A stretch of 6,453 nucleotides of DNA from Thermotogaceae bacterium (lineage in GTDB: Bacteria > Thermotogota > Thermotogae > Thermotogales > Thermotogaceae), in NCBI GenBank assembly GCA_021161105.1, contig JAGHBG010000077.1:1-6453 (forward strand). The letters are read 5' to 3'. The translations under genes were made by a program, and so were the position numbers. Under the pieces are notes generated by a model. It was not told the DNA's origin and searched no databases. It saw only the letters and a program-made list of their open reading frames with translations. Below are positions 1 to 5,224 of the stretch, in pieces. The first letter of the stretch is position 1. The number at the start of each line of letters is the position of its first letter.

Positions 1-89
1 GCGTTAAGATGAGTGAAGTTTCCTTAATAGCGATACATGATTTCATTGGTTTTATAACAAAAAAGGGGGAGGAGAATGAAAATGTGTGA
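1..89 (+). CDS. C-terminal end of an unidentified protein (partial)
   Basis: An open frame enters from the left edge (first full codon at 3) and stops at TGA 87-89. It gives about 28 residues that start VKMSEVSLIAIHDFIGF and end in a charged tail, KKGEENENV. The hydrophobic stretch followed by a Lys/Glu-rich tail looks like a natural protein end. The frame overlaps the next gene's start by 8 nt (ATGTGTGA, 82-89), the usual arrangement of two translationally coupled genes in one operon. I do not recognise the family; too little is visible to assign a function. The frame could be open by chance, because 28 codons without a stop is not rare. The overlap geometry and the plausible composition are the main support. 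Confidence 0.5.
   Translation, partial: VKMSEVSLIAIHDFIGFITKKGEENENV
65..74 (+). promoter_or_regulatory. Ribosome binding site deciding the start of the GGDEF-like gene
   Basis: A purine run, GGGGGAGGAG, contains GGAGG at 68-72. Two in-frame ATGs follow, at 76 and 82. The core lies only 3 nt before ATG 76 but 9 nt before ATG 82, so 82 is the better-spaced start. Both remain possible, and the difference is two residues. Confidence 0.7.
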
Positions 90-504
90 AAATCTTATGA
101 GAGAATTAGTTAAGGGTAAATACATCGATCCTGTAACAAGGTTGCCAGATAAAGAATTTTACGAAAAGTTTCTAAACGATATAAAAGATGAGGAGTCGCT
201 AAAAATTATAGAAGTTCATATTGAATTTAAAAACATTGATTTCGAAACAAAAGATATCGTCATCAGTAGAATAGCTTCTATGATAAAACACTCGGTAAGA
301 GTTCCAAAAGATATCGTCATCAGAACCGGTGATACGGATTTTATAGTCATTATTGGAAACATAGACGATAAACTCGCCAGTATGGTTGCTAATAGAATTA
401 AAGACAATCTTCTTTATTTCAACCTGAATGTTAGTGGGAAAGTGATAGAAATAACACCTACAGTGAAAGTAAAAAATACACAAAGAGGAAATTATTATCT
501 CTAA
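82..504 (+). CDS. Small degenerate GGDEF-domain protein, probably catalytically inactive
   Basis: A cytoplasmic protein of 140 residues (142 if the ATG at 76 is used), with no signal peptide or membrane segment. The layout follows a GGDEF (diguanylate cyclase) domain. An opening DPVTRLPDKEFY (about residues 16-27) corresponds to the family's D-LTGLPNR--F. A helix with VISRIASMIKHSVR follows, then D-I-V-I-R-T-G-D-T-D-F-I-V-I-I, which aligns with D---R-GGDEF---. The signature is GDTDF (residues 83-87) instead of GGDEF, and the RxxD inhibitory site is not intact (RVPKD). I therefore infer no cyclase activity; it may be a protein-interaction or nucleotide-sensing remnant. The family domain is about 160-170 residues, and this one ends just after the strand matching T-S-G (EITPTVKV). 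It overlaps the upstream frame by 8 nt. A 19-bp perfect repeat lies inside the gene. The fold assignment is moderately sure; the function is unknown. Confidence 0.75.
   Translation: MCENLMRELVKGKYIDPVTRLPDKEFYEKFLNDIKDEESLKIIEVHIEFKNIDFETKDIVISRIASMIKHSVRVPKDIVIRTGDTDFIVIIGNIDDKLASMVANRIKDNLLYFNLNVSGKVIEITPTVKVKNTQRGNYYL
248..323 (+). repeat. 19-bp perfect direct repeat within the GGDEF-like gene
   Basis: CAAAAGATATCGTCATCAG occurs at 248-266 and again at 305-323, exactly 57 nt (19 codons) apart. Both copies are in the same reading frame and encode KDIVIS and KDIVIR. The sequences between and after the copies are not related, so this is not a tandem array. It could be a small duplication or gene-conversion event, or two beta strands with the same residues and codons by chance. 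Confidence 0.9.
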
Positions 505-796
505 CCTAACACTAAAACATATCCTCACAAATATATCGGCGTCATTCTGACATTCTCTCCATCTTAATCTTCAAACCCTAATTAAAAGCAAGCACATTCT
601 TCATGTTACTTTATCGAATTGATTCGGCAACAGCTTTTCAACTAGAATTGAAATTCAGCCCGCTTTAACCTTCATCGACAATTTCAACCGTGTTATTTCT
701 CAAGAATATAGAAAGAATATTAATCGTGGAACAACGCAAACAATTTTCAATCAATCATCTGTTATGTTAACATTCTTTGTGGTGATGATGCATATA
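505..796. other. Gene-free spacer, C-rich and G-poor on the + strand
   Basis: No frame on either strand gives a convincing protein; on the minus strand the longest open stretches are about 15-20 codons and broken by stops. By hand count, 505-780 has about 63 C and 29 G, the reverse of the purine-rich coding strands on either side. It contains three copies of ACATTCT (550-556, 594-600, 770-776) and a weak AT-rich hairpin (TTTCAA at 636-641 with TTGAAA at 648-653). I see no strong terminator for the GGDEF-like gene, no tRNA and no recognised riboswitch. It may be a decayed minus-strand gene or repeat, or an uncharacterised leader. Confidence 0.6.
764..773. promoter_or_regulatory. 10-bp palindrome upstream of the peptidase promoter, possible operator
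   Basis: ATGTTAACAT is a perfect 10-bp palindrome lying 23 nt upstream of the TATAAT box, next to where the -35 element should be. Position and symmetry would fit a dimeric regulator. No second copy was seen in the window, and a palindrome this short in AT-rich DNA can arise by chance. Confidence 0.3.
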
Positions 797-802
797 TATA
801 AT
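774..802 (+). promoter_or_regulatory. Probable promoter of the peptidase-ptb-OPT operon
   Basis: A perfect -10 hexamer, TATAAT, is at 797-802. At the ideal 17-nt spacing the -35 region is TCTTTG (774-779), a poor match. TTGTGG at 777-782 matches better but is only 14 nt away. Transcription would start near 808-810, leaving a leader of only about 17 nt before the ATG at 826. A strong -10 with a weak -35 is what one sees at activator-dependent promoters; that part is inference. Confidence 0.55.
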
Positions 803-812
803 CCTTGTACGC

Positions 813-820
813 AGGGGGGA
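813..820 (+). promoter_or_regulatory. Ribosome binding site deciding the peptidase start
   Basis: AGGGGGGA ends 5 nt before ATG 826. A TTG at 805 lies upstream of this site and so cannot use it. A TTG at 823 is too close. ATG 826 is therefore the start, and the seven extra residues of the longest frame are dropped. Confidence 0.8.
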
Positions 821-825
821 TCTTG

Positions 826-2694
826 ATGAGGAAATTTGATGAAAAAGGTTTTGGCCATTTTGTTTATCTGAAGGATGTAAAATTATCGAAAGATGGTTCA
901 AAAGCTGCGTATGTTATTGAAAAAGCGAATTTTAACAAGGACAATTATGAGAATACGATAGTCATCAGAGATTTAAACACAAACAAAGAAATGTTTATAA
1001 AGGACGCAAGCTCTCCAAGGTTTTCCCCAGATAGCAAATACTTGTATTACCTCAAGACTGATGAAAAAAGGAAAATAACAGAAGTTTACGAAGTTGAAAT
1101 AAGCACAATGAGTGAGAGGAAGATTTTTGAAGAAAAAGGAATAAAAGACATACTTCCAAGTCCTTGTGGTAATTACCTTCTCATTGTTCACAACAAAGAA
1201 CTTGAAGACGATTACCTTTATTTTATTGATGAATTCCCACCATGGTTTGATTCAAGGGGATTTTTTGCAAAAAAGAGAAATGTTTATAAAGTTATTGATT
1301 CAAAATCCGGCACGGTAATTTCCGAGATAGAGAAAAAACCTTTCAGTTTTTATACATGGCATGGTAATAAACTTCTTTTAAGTGAACCTAAAGGAAATAA
1401 TCCATGGATCAACTACAAAATCACAATATTTGACCCGAAGGAGGAAAAAGAAGAAATTATCTTTGATGGTAAAGATTTTGTCGCTGTTGATTCTGATGGG
1501 AAAAACATCCTATTCATTGGAAGGGAAAAAAGAAGAAAACTCGCAGACCATCGCTTTTTATACCTGTGGGATGGGAAAAAACTTAAAAATCTTACAGAAA
1601 AATTTATATACAATAATGTCCTGGGGTATCTTATGAAAGATAAAAAAGTTGTTTACACCTATGATTACAGGGGGCACATAATTATGGCACTAACGGACGG
1701 AGAAGAGAAAGAAGACATATTTGGAGAAAGTTACTGGGTCAATGAGGTTAGTACAAATGGAGAAAAAGTTGTTTTCATTGCCGAAGACGAAACAGATCCA
1801 TCGGAACTATATGTTTATGATGGAATAAAAGTTGAAAAAATAACAGGTTACAACGATAAGGTCGTTGAACTTTACAAACCCAAAAAAGCGCATCATTTCA
1901 CATTTGAAAATCTTGGTTTTAAACTGGATGGTTGGTATCTAAAACCTGATATAGAAGAAGGAAAGAAAGCACCTGTTGTGCTGTTTGTTCACGGCGGTCC
2001 AAAAGGTATGTACGGCCATAGATTTATTTATGAGATGCAACATCTTGCGGCTGAAGGATTCTATGTAGTTTATACAAATCCAAGAGGCAGCACAGGGTAC
2101 ACAGAAGATTTTGCAAAAAGAGTAGTTCAAAGAACGGGCCTTGAAGATTTCCAGGATATAATGAAAGGTCTTGATAAGTTCTTTGAAATAGAGAAAGATG
2201 CAGATCCAGAAAGAGTTGGAATAACAGGAATAAGCTACGGAGGGTTCATGACTAACTGGGCAATAACTCAAACTGACAGATTTAAAGCTGCAGTTAGTGA
2301 GAACGGAATAAGTTCGTGGCTCACAAGTCACACATTCTCTGATATAGGAATATACTTCGATCATGAGCTTATTGGTGAAAACCCATTAAAAGATGATTCT
2401 AACCACAAAAAACTCAGCCCAATCTATTATGCAGAAAATATAAATACACCACTCCTTATTATCCACAGTCTGGAGGATTACAGATGTCCATTGGATCAGT
2501 CCTTAATGTTCTACAATGTACTTAAGAATATGGGCAAGAAAGAGGTATATTTTGCGCTGTTCAAAAAAGGATCCCATGTACACAACCTAACAGCAACACC
2601 AAAGCATAGAGCAAAAAGATATAAACTTGTCAGAGATTTCTTCTATAGAAAACTTGTAGAACAAAAGGAAGGATTTGAATACAAACCAGAATGA
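826..2694 (+). CDS. S9-family serine peptidase (acylaminoacyl-peptidase / prolyl oligopeptidase type)
   Basis: A protein of 622 residues, typical for bacterial S9C enzymes (about 600-680). No signal peptide is present, so it should act in the cytoplasm on short peptides, removing N-terminal residues or cutting oligopeptides. Residues 1 to about 350 are rich in repeated beta-strand units (such as SKDGSKAAYVI and SPDSKYLYYL), as in the WD40-like beta-propeller that screens substrates by size. The alpha/beta-hydrolase domain follows: HGGP at 389-392 (oxyanion region), NPRGSTGY at 418-425, the nucleophile motif GISYGG with Ser470, Asp551 in HSLEDYRCP, and His584 in KKGSHVHN. The triad is complete and in the family order, so the enzyme should be active. 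It is the first gene of a unit with ptb (13 nt downstream) and an OPT transporter, which suggests it digests imported peptides. Exact specificity (acylaminoacyl-, dipeptidyl- or prolyl-peptidase) cannot be read from the sequence. Confidence 0.95.
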   Translation: MRKFDEKGFGHFVYLKDVKLSKDGSKAAYVIEKANFNKDNYENTIVIRDLNTNKEMFIKDASSPRFSPDSKYLYYLKTDEKRKITEVYEVEISTMSERKIFEEKGIKDILPSPCGNYLLIVHNKELEDDYLYFIDEFPPWFDSRGFFAKKRNVYKVIDSKSGTVISEIEKKPFSFYTWHGNKLLLSEPKGNNPWINYKITIFDPKEEKEEIIFDGKDFVAVDSDGKNILFIGREKRRKLADHRFLYLWDGKKLKNLTEKFIYNNVLGYLMKDKKVVYTYDYRGHIIMALTDGEEKEDIFGESYWVNEVSTNGEKVVFIAEDETDPSELYVYDGIKVEKITGYNDKVVELYKPKKAHHFTFENLGFKLDGWYLKPDIEEGKKAPVVLFVHGGPKGMYGHRFIYEMQHLAAEGFYVVYTNPRGSTGYTEDFAKRVVQRTGLEDFQDIMKGLDKFFEIEKDADPERVGITGISYGGFMTNWAITQTDRFKAAVSENGISSWLTSHTFSDIGIYFDHELIGENPLKDDSNHKKLSPIYYAENINTPLLIIHSLEDYRCPLDQSLMFYNVLKNMGKKEVYFALFKKGSHVHNLTATPKHRAKRYKLVRDFFYRKLVEQKEGFEYKPE

Positions 2695-2701
2695 AGGAGG
2701 G
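2694..2701 (+). promoter_or_regulatory. Ribosome binding site of ptb, overlapping the peptidase stop
   Basis: AAGGAGGG begins at the last base of the peptidase stop codon and ends 6 nt before ATG 2708. This fixes ATG 2708 rather than the TTG at 2675, which lies within the peptidase gene upstream of the site. Ribosomes finishing the peptidase reach the ptb site directly, so the two genes are probably translationally coupled. Confidence 0.85.
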
Positions 2702-2707
2702 AGCTTC

Positions 2708-3595
2708 ATGCTTAAAAATTTGGAAGAACTCCTTGAACTTGCAAAGGGTAGAAAAGCAACCGTTGCTCTTGCAGGCAGCGAAGATATAGAAGCTCTTAAA
2801 GCTTTGAAAGAAGCTAAAGAGAAAGGAATTGTAGAAGATGTTATCGTGGTAGGAAATGGAGAAAAATCCAAAAAGAATATGGATGAAATAGGCGCTAACT
2901 TCAAACTTATTGAAACTTCTTCAGATGTAGAGACAGCAGAAAGAGCTGTAAAAGAAGTGTCAACAGGAAACGCTCAGGTTTTGATGAAAGGTTTAATAAA
3001 AACCTCCGTTCTTTTAAAAGCTGTTCTCAACAAAGAGTGGGGACTGAGGACTGGTAATCTCCTTTCACATGTCATACTTGCCCATTCTCCTCATGTCGAT
3101 AGGGTGTTTTTCATAACTGATGGAGGAATGGTAATAAGACCTACCCTTGAGCAGAAGGTCCAGATAATAAACAACGCTGTTGAAGTTGCTCATAAACTTG
3201 GCTACGAAAAACCAAAGGTTGCACTCATAACTGCCGTTGAAGCTGTCAATCCTGATATGCCAGAAACTCTGGAGGCTGCAATAATAGCAAAGATGGCAGA
3301 GAGAGGTCAGATAAAAGGAGCAATAATAGATGGTCCACTTGGAGTGGACAATGCAATGAGCGAGTGGGCGGCAAACATTAAAGGAGTCGAAGGAGAAGTA
3401 GCAGGGCATGCTGATATACTGGTGGTTCCTGACATACACTCTGGAAATTTCCTGGGAAAATCCTTTGTTTATGTTGGTGGAGGAACAATAGCTGGAATCG
3501 TTGTTGGTGCAAAAGCACCTATTGTTATAGTTTCAAGGGCCGATACAGCAAGATCAAAATTGACGTCCCTTGCTCTTGCAATAGCAGTACATTAA
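2708..3595 (+). CDS. ptb: Phosphate butyryltransferase (phosphate acyltransferase family)
   Basis: A cytoplasmic enzyme of 295 residues, matching the usual length (about 300) of phosphate butyryltransferases. It swaps CoA for phosphate on butyryl-CoA or branched acyl-CoAs, giving acyl-phosphate that a butyrate-type kinase uses to make ATP. Family motifs run through the whole length in the same order as clostridial Ptb: MKGLIKT (93-99), NKEWGLRTG (108-116), LSHV (119-122), DRVFFITDGG (131-140), MPETLEAAIIAKM (184-196), GQIKGAIIDGPLGVDNA (200-216), GHADILVVPDI (233-243) and PIVIVSRADT (271-280). No extra regulatory domain is present, unlike long phosphate acetyltransferases. Its neighbours are a peptidase and a peptide transporter, and no buk gene is in the window; in many fermenters buk sits next to ptb. 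In this setting the likely substrates are isobutyryl-, isovaleryl- or 2-methylbutyryl-CoA from amino acid fermentation. Phosphate acetyltransferase activity is the alternative. Confidence 0.93.
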   Translation: MLKNLEELLELAKGRKATVALAGSEDIEALKALKEAKEKGIVEDVIVVGNGEKSKKNMDEIGANFKLIETSSDVETAERAVKEVSTGNAQVLMKGLIKTSVLLKAVLNKEWGLRTGNLLSHVILAHSPHVDRVFFITDGGMVIRPTLEQKVQIINNAVEVAHKLGYEKPKVALITAVEAVNPDMPETLEAAIIAKMAERGQIKGAIIDGPLGVDNAMSEWAANIKGVEGEVAGHADILVVPDIHSGNFLGKSFVYVGGGTIAGIVVGAKAPIVIVSRADTARSKLTSLALAIAVH

Positions 3596-3620
3596 CATTT
3601 TTGAAGTCACAAAGTTTCCT

Positions 3621-3629
3621 GAGGAGGTG
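3621..3629 (+). promoter_or_regulatory. Ribosome binding site of the OPT transporter with overlapping ATG
   Basis: GAGGAGGTG contains GGAGG at 3623-3627, 7 nt before the GTG start at 3635. An ATG at 3633, out of frame, lies 5 nt from the same site. It opens only a four-codon frame (Met-Trp-Asn-Thr, stop at 3645-3647). The long frame must start at GTG, since no in-frame ATG is near. Confidence 0.75.
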
Positions 3630-3634
3630 TTGAT

Positions 3635-5098
3635 GTGGAACACCTAAGTACAAAATCTCTTGTTGTGGCAGCAATAGGTTCTTTCCTGGTTTCAATGAGT
3701 TCAACTTACGTGGCACTCAGAATGGGAGCCCTGCCATGGCCCACAGTCTTCGCTGCTATATTTTCCATGTTCATACTACGTTTCTTTAAATCTGATATTC
3801 ATGAGATAAATGTAGCCCATACAGGAGTGTCAGCTGGTGGCCTTGTTGCGGGGGGACTGGCTTTTACAATACCAGCTGCATGGGTAGTCGGGCTCTCTCT
3901 AAAGTTTGCATTCATACTTGGGGCAGCTACAGTAGGAGCGATCTTTGGAGTAGGAATGACTCTTTCCACAAGAAAAAAATATGTGGAAGAGCAAAAGTTG
4001 CCTTTCCCAATGGGTATAGCCGCCGCGGAAACTTTAAAAGCAGGAGATCAGGGTGGAAAGAAAGCAAAGACACTCTTTACATGGATGGGAATTTCTGCTT
4101 TATTTACATATCTTCGTGACGGGCTCGGCTGGATACCGGTAGTTTTTCATGGATTTGGCATGTTCCCAATGGCAATAGGAATAGGCTTCATAATTGGTTC
4201 GCTCTATACATTAAGCTGGCTTGCTGGTGGAGTAACTTCCTTCGTCCTCTCTCACTTTGGCATAACTGCAACAAACTTTGGCCTTGGAATGATCGTAGGT
4301 GGCGGTCTTGGTATGATGCTTATGGGACTTTTCCGGTCCAAAAAGTTTTTAGAAATCAGTAAAATAGATATCCTTGTTATGCTGATTGCCTTTGTTTTGA
4401 GTCTAGTCTTTCACATAGGCATTGTTTCAAGTTTACTTCTTATGTTACTTGGCTTTTTGATGGTTCACATGGCAGGAGCTGTTGATGGAACATCAGGAAT
4501 AGACCCCATGGAAGTCTTTTCAATAATAACACTGATGATTACAAGAGCACTTGTAGAGATATCGCCAACCACAGCCGTTTTTATAGCCGCAACAATAGCT
4601 GTTGCCACCGGTATTGCAGGAGATTCTCTTCAAGATATGAAGACAGGCTATATACTGAAAACAAATCCAAAAGCCCAACTTGTTTCTGAAGCTGTTGGAG
4701 CAGCTGTCGGAGTGTTTGTATCAACCTTTATCCTTTACGCAATATATTCAAAATTTGGTCCAGAAGCTTTTGGCCCATCTAAAACTTTTCCAATACCTCA
4801 AGCTATGGCTGTATCTAACTTCGTAAAAGCTGGATCCGTAAATCCTCAATTTACCTGGGGGATAATAATTGCATTGATCCTGCAGCTCTTGAGACTTCCA
4901 GCTCTTACATTCGGTATAGGACTTTATCTGCCACTCTTCATAACTCTTCCAGTTGCAGTTGGAGGAGGAATAAGACTGCTCATCGATTTAACTAAGAAGG
5001 AGAAAATCGAAACAGGAGTGATAATATCCTCAGGCCTTCTGGGAGGAGAGGGAATTACAGGAGTACTTATCGGGCTATTTTTACCGGGGTCTTTTTGA
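3635..5098 (+). CDS. OPT-family oligopeptide transporter
   Basis: An inner-membrane protein of 487 residues, very hydrophobic, with roughly 12-15 membrane segments. The first is at about residues 8-28 and the last at about 463-484. Family hallmarks are visible: SAGGLVAGGLAFTIPA (66-81), KLPFPMGIAAAE (121-132), GIAGDSLQDMKTGYILKTNP (326-345), GLYLPLFITLPVAVGG (429-444) and SSGLLGGEGITGVLIG (465-480). OPT proteins move oligopeptides, or in some branches metal chelates, driven by a cation gradient. They need no ATPase subunits, and none are seen here. It is shorter than many prokaryotic OPT members (about 550-680), although both ends look intact. It starts with GTG, 39 nt after ptb, and closes the operon. 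With the S9 peptidase upstream, peptide import is the most economical role; metal-chelate or siderophore-type uptake is the alternative and cannot be excluded from sequence. Confidence 0.93.
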   Translation: MEHLSTKSLVVAAIGSFLVSMSSTYVALRMGALPWPTVFAAIFSMFILRFFKSDIHEINVAHTGVSAGGLVAGGLAFTIPAAWVVGLSLKFAFILGAATVGAIFGVGMTLSTRKKYVEEQKLPFPMGIAAAETLKAGDQGGKKAKTLFTWMGISALFTYLRDGLGWIPVVFHGFGMFPMAIGIGFIIGSLYTLSWLAGGVTSFVLSHFGITATNFGLGMIVGGGLGMMLMGLFRSKKFLEISKIDILVMLIAFVLSLVFHIGIVSSLLLMLLGFLMVHMAGAVDGTSGIDPMEVFSIITLMITRALVEISPTTAVFIAATIAVATGIAGDSLQDMKTGYILKTNPKAQLVSEAVGAAVGVFVSTFILYAIYSKFGPEAFGPSKTFPIPQAMAVSNFVKAGSVNPQFTWGIIIALILQLLRLPALTFGIGLYLPLFITLPVAVGGGIRLLIDLTKKEKIETGVIISSGLLGGEGITGVLIGLFLPGSF

Positions 5099-5105
5099 AC
5101 TCCGG
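5084..5105 (+). terminator. Weak hairpin at the end of the OPT gene
   Basis: CCGGGG (5084-5089) can pair with CTCCGG (5100-5105), including one G-U pair, around a 10-nt loop that contains the OPT stop codon. What follows is CAAAATTTG rather than a T-run, so it is a poor intrinsic terminator. It could instead protect the 3' end, or mean little. No better hairpin was found before the next promoter. Confidence 0.3.
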
Positions 5106-5167
5106 CAAAATTTGAAATATTTGTATTATAGCAGATGTTATGAAATAAAGCTTATAAACCAAAAAGT

Positions 5168-5196
5168 TTGTTCGATACCAATGAAGGGTGTATAAT
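5168..5196 (+). promoter_or_regulatory. Promoter of the FliD-like gene
   Basis: TTGTTC (5168-5173) and a perfect TATAAT (5191-5196) are separated by exactly 17 nt, the layout of a housekeeping sigma-70-type promoter. Transcription should begin near 5202-5204, leaving a leader of about 22 nt. This separates the FliD-like gene from the peptidase-ptb-OPT operon. No sigma-28 (flagellar) promoter, TAAA-N15-GCCGATAA-like, was seen here. Confidence 0.7.
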
Positions 5197-5211
5197 TACA
5201 TTAACAAGGAA

Positions 5212-5219
5212 GGGGGTGA
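5212..5219 (+). promoter_or_regulatory. Ribosome binding site deciding the FliD-like start
   Basis: GGGGGTGA, near-complementary to the 16S rRNA tail, ends 5 nt before ATG 5225. An in-frame GTG at 5216 lies inside the site itself and so cannot be the start. Confidence 0.8.
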
Positions 5220-5224
5220 ATAGG

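Noticed and set aside
199..528. Minus-strand ORF of 109 codons opposite the GGDEF-like gene
   Set aside because: It is rich in Phe, Tyr, Cys and Ser as expected of an antisense shadow, has no ribosome site, and the + strand frame has a recognisable fold.
636..653. Hairpin TTTCAA/TTGAAA as a terminator for the GGDEF-like gene
   Set aside because: It has only six mostly A-T pairs, no T-run, and sits about 130 nt after the stop codon.
505..800. CRISPR array, tRNA or riboswitch in the spacer
   Set aside because: No regularly spaced repeats of useful length, no cloverleaf with a GTTC-type arm, and no recognised conserved aptamer core were seen on either strand.
805..825. TTG start at 805 adding seven residues to the peptidase
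   Set aside because: It lies upstream of the AGGGGGGA ribosome site (813-820), which is ideally placed for ATG 826; the extra residues show no family similarity.
1939..2364. Minus-strand ORF of 141 codons inside the peptidase
   Set aside because: It lies opposite the conserved catalytic domain, and its Cys- and Ser-rich composition is that of an antisense frame.
2675..2707. TTG start at 2675 for ptb, overlapping the peptidase
   Set aside because: The ribosome site at 2694-2701 sits inside this extension and serves ATG 2708, and Ptb proteins normally begin close to the KNLEELL region.
3065..3439. Minus-strand ORF of 124 codons inside ptb
   Set aside because: Antisense shadow of strongly conserved Ptb motifs, with no start signal.
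3880..4119. + strand ORF of 79 codons in another frame of the OPT gene
   Set aside because: It is out of frame with a clear membrane transporter and has no ribosome site or family likeness.
5112..5141. Second promoter for the FliD-like gene (TTGAAA at 5112-5117, TGTTAT at 5136-5141)
   Set aside because: The -10 match is weak, and a better promoter with exact 17-nt spacing lies closer to the gene.
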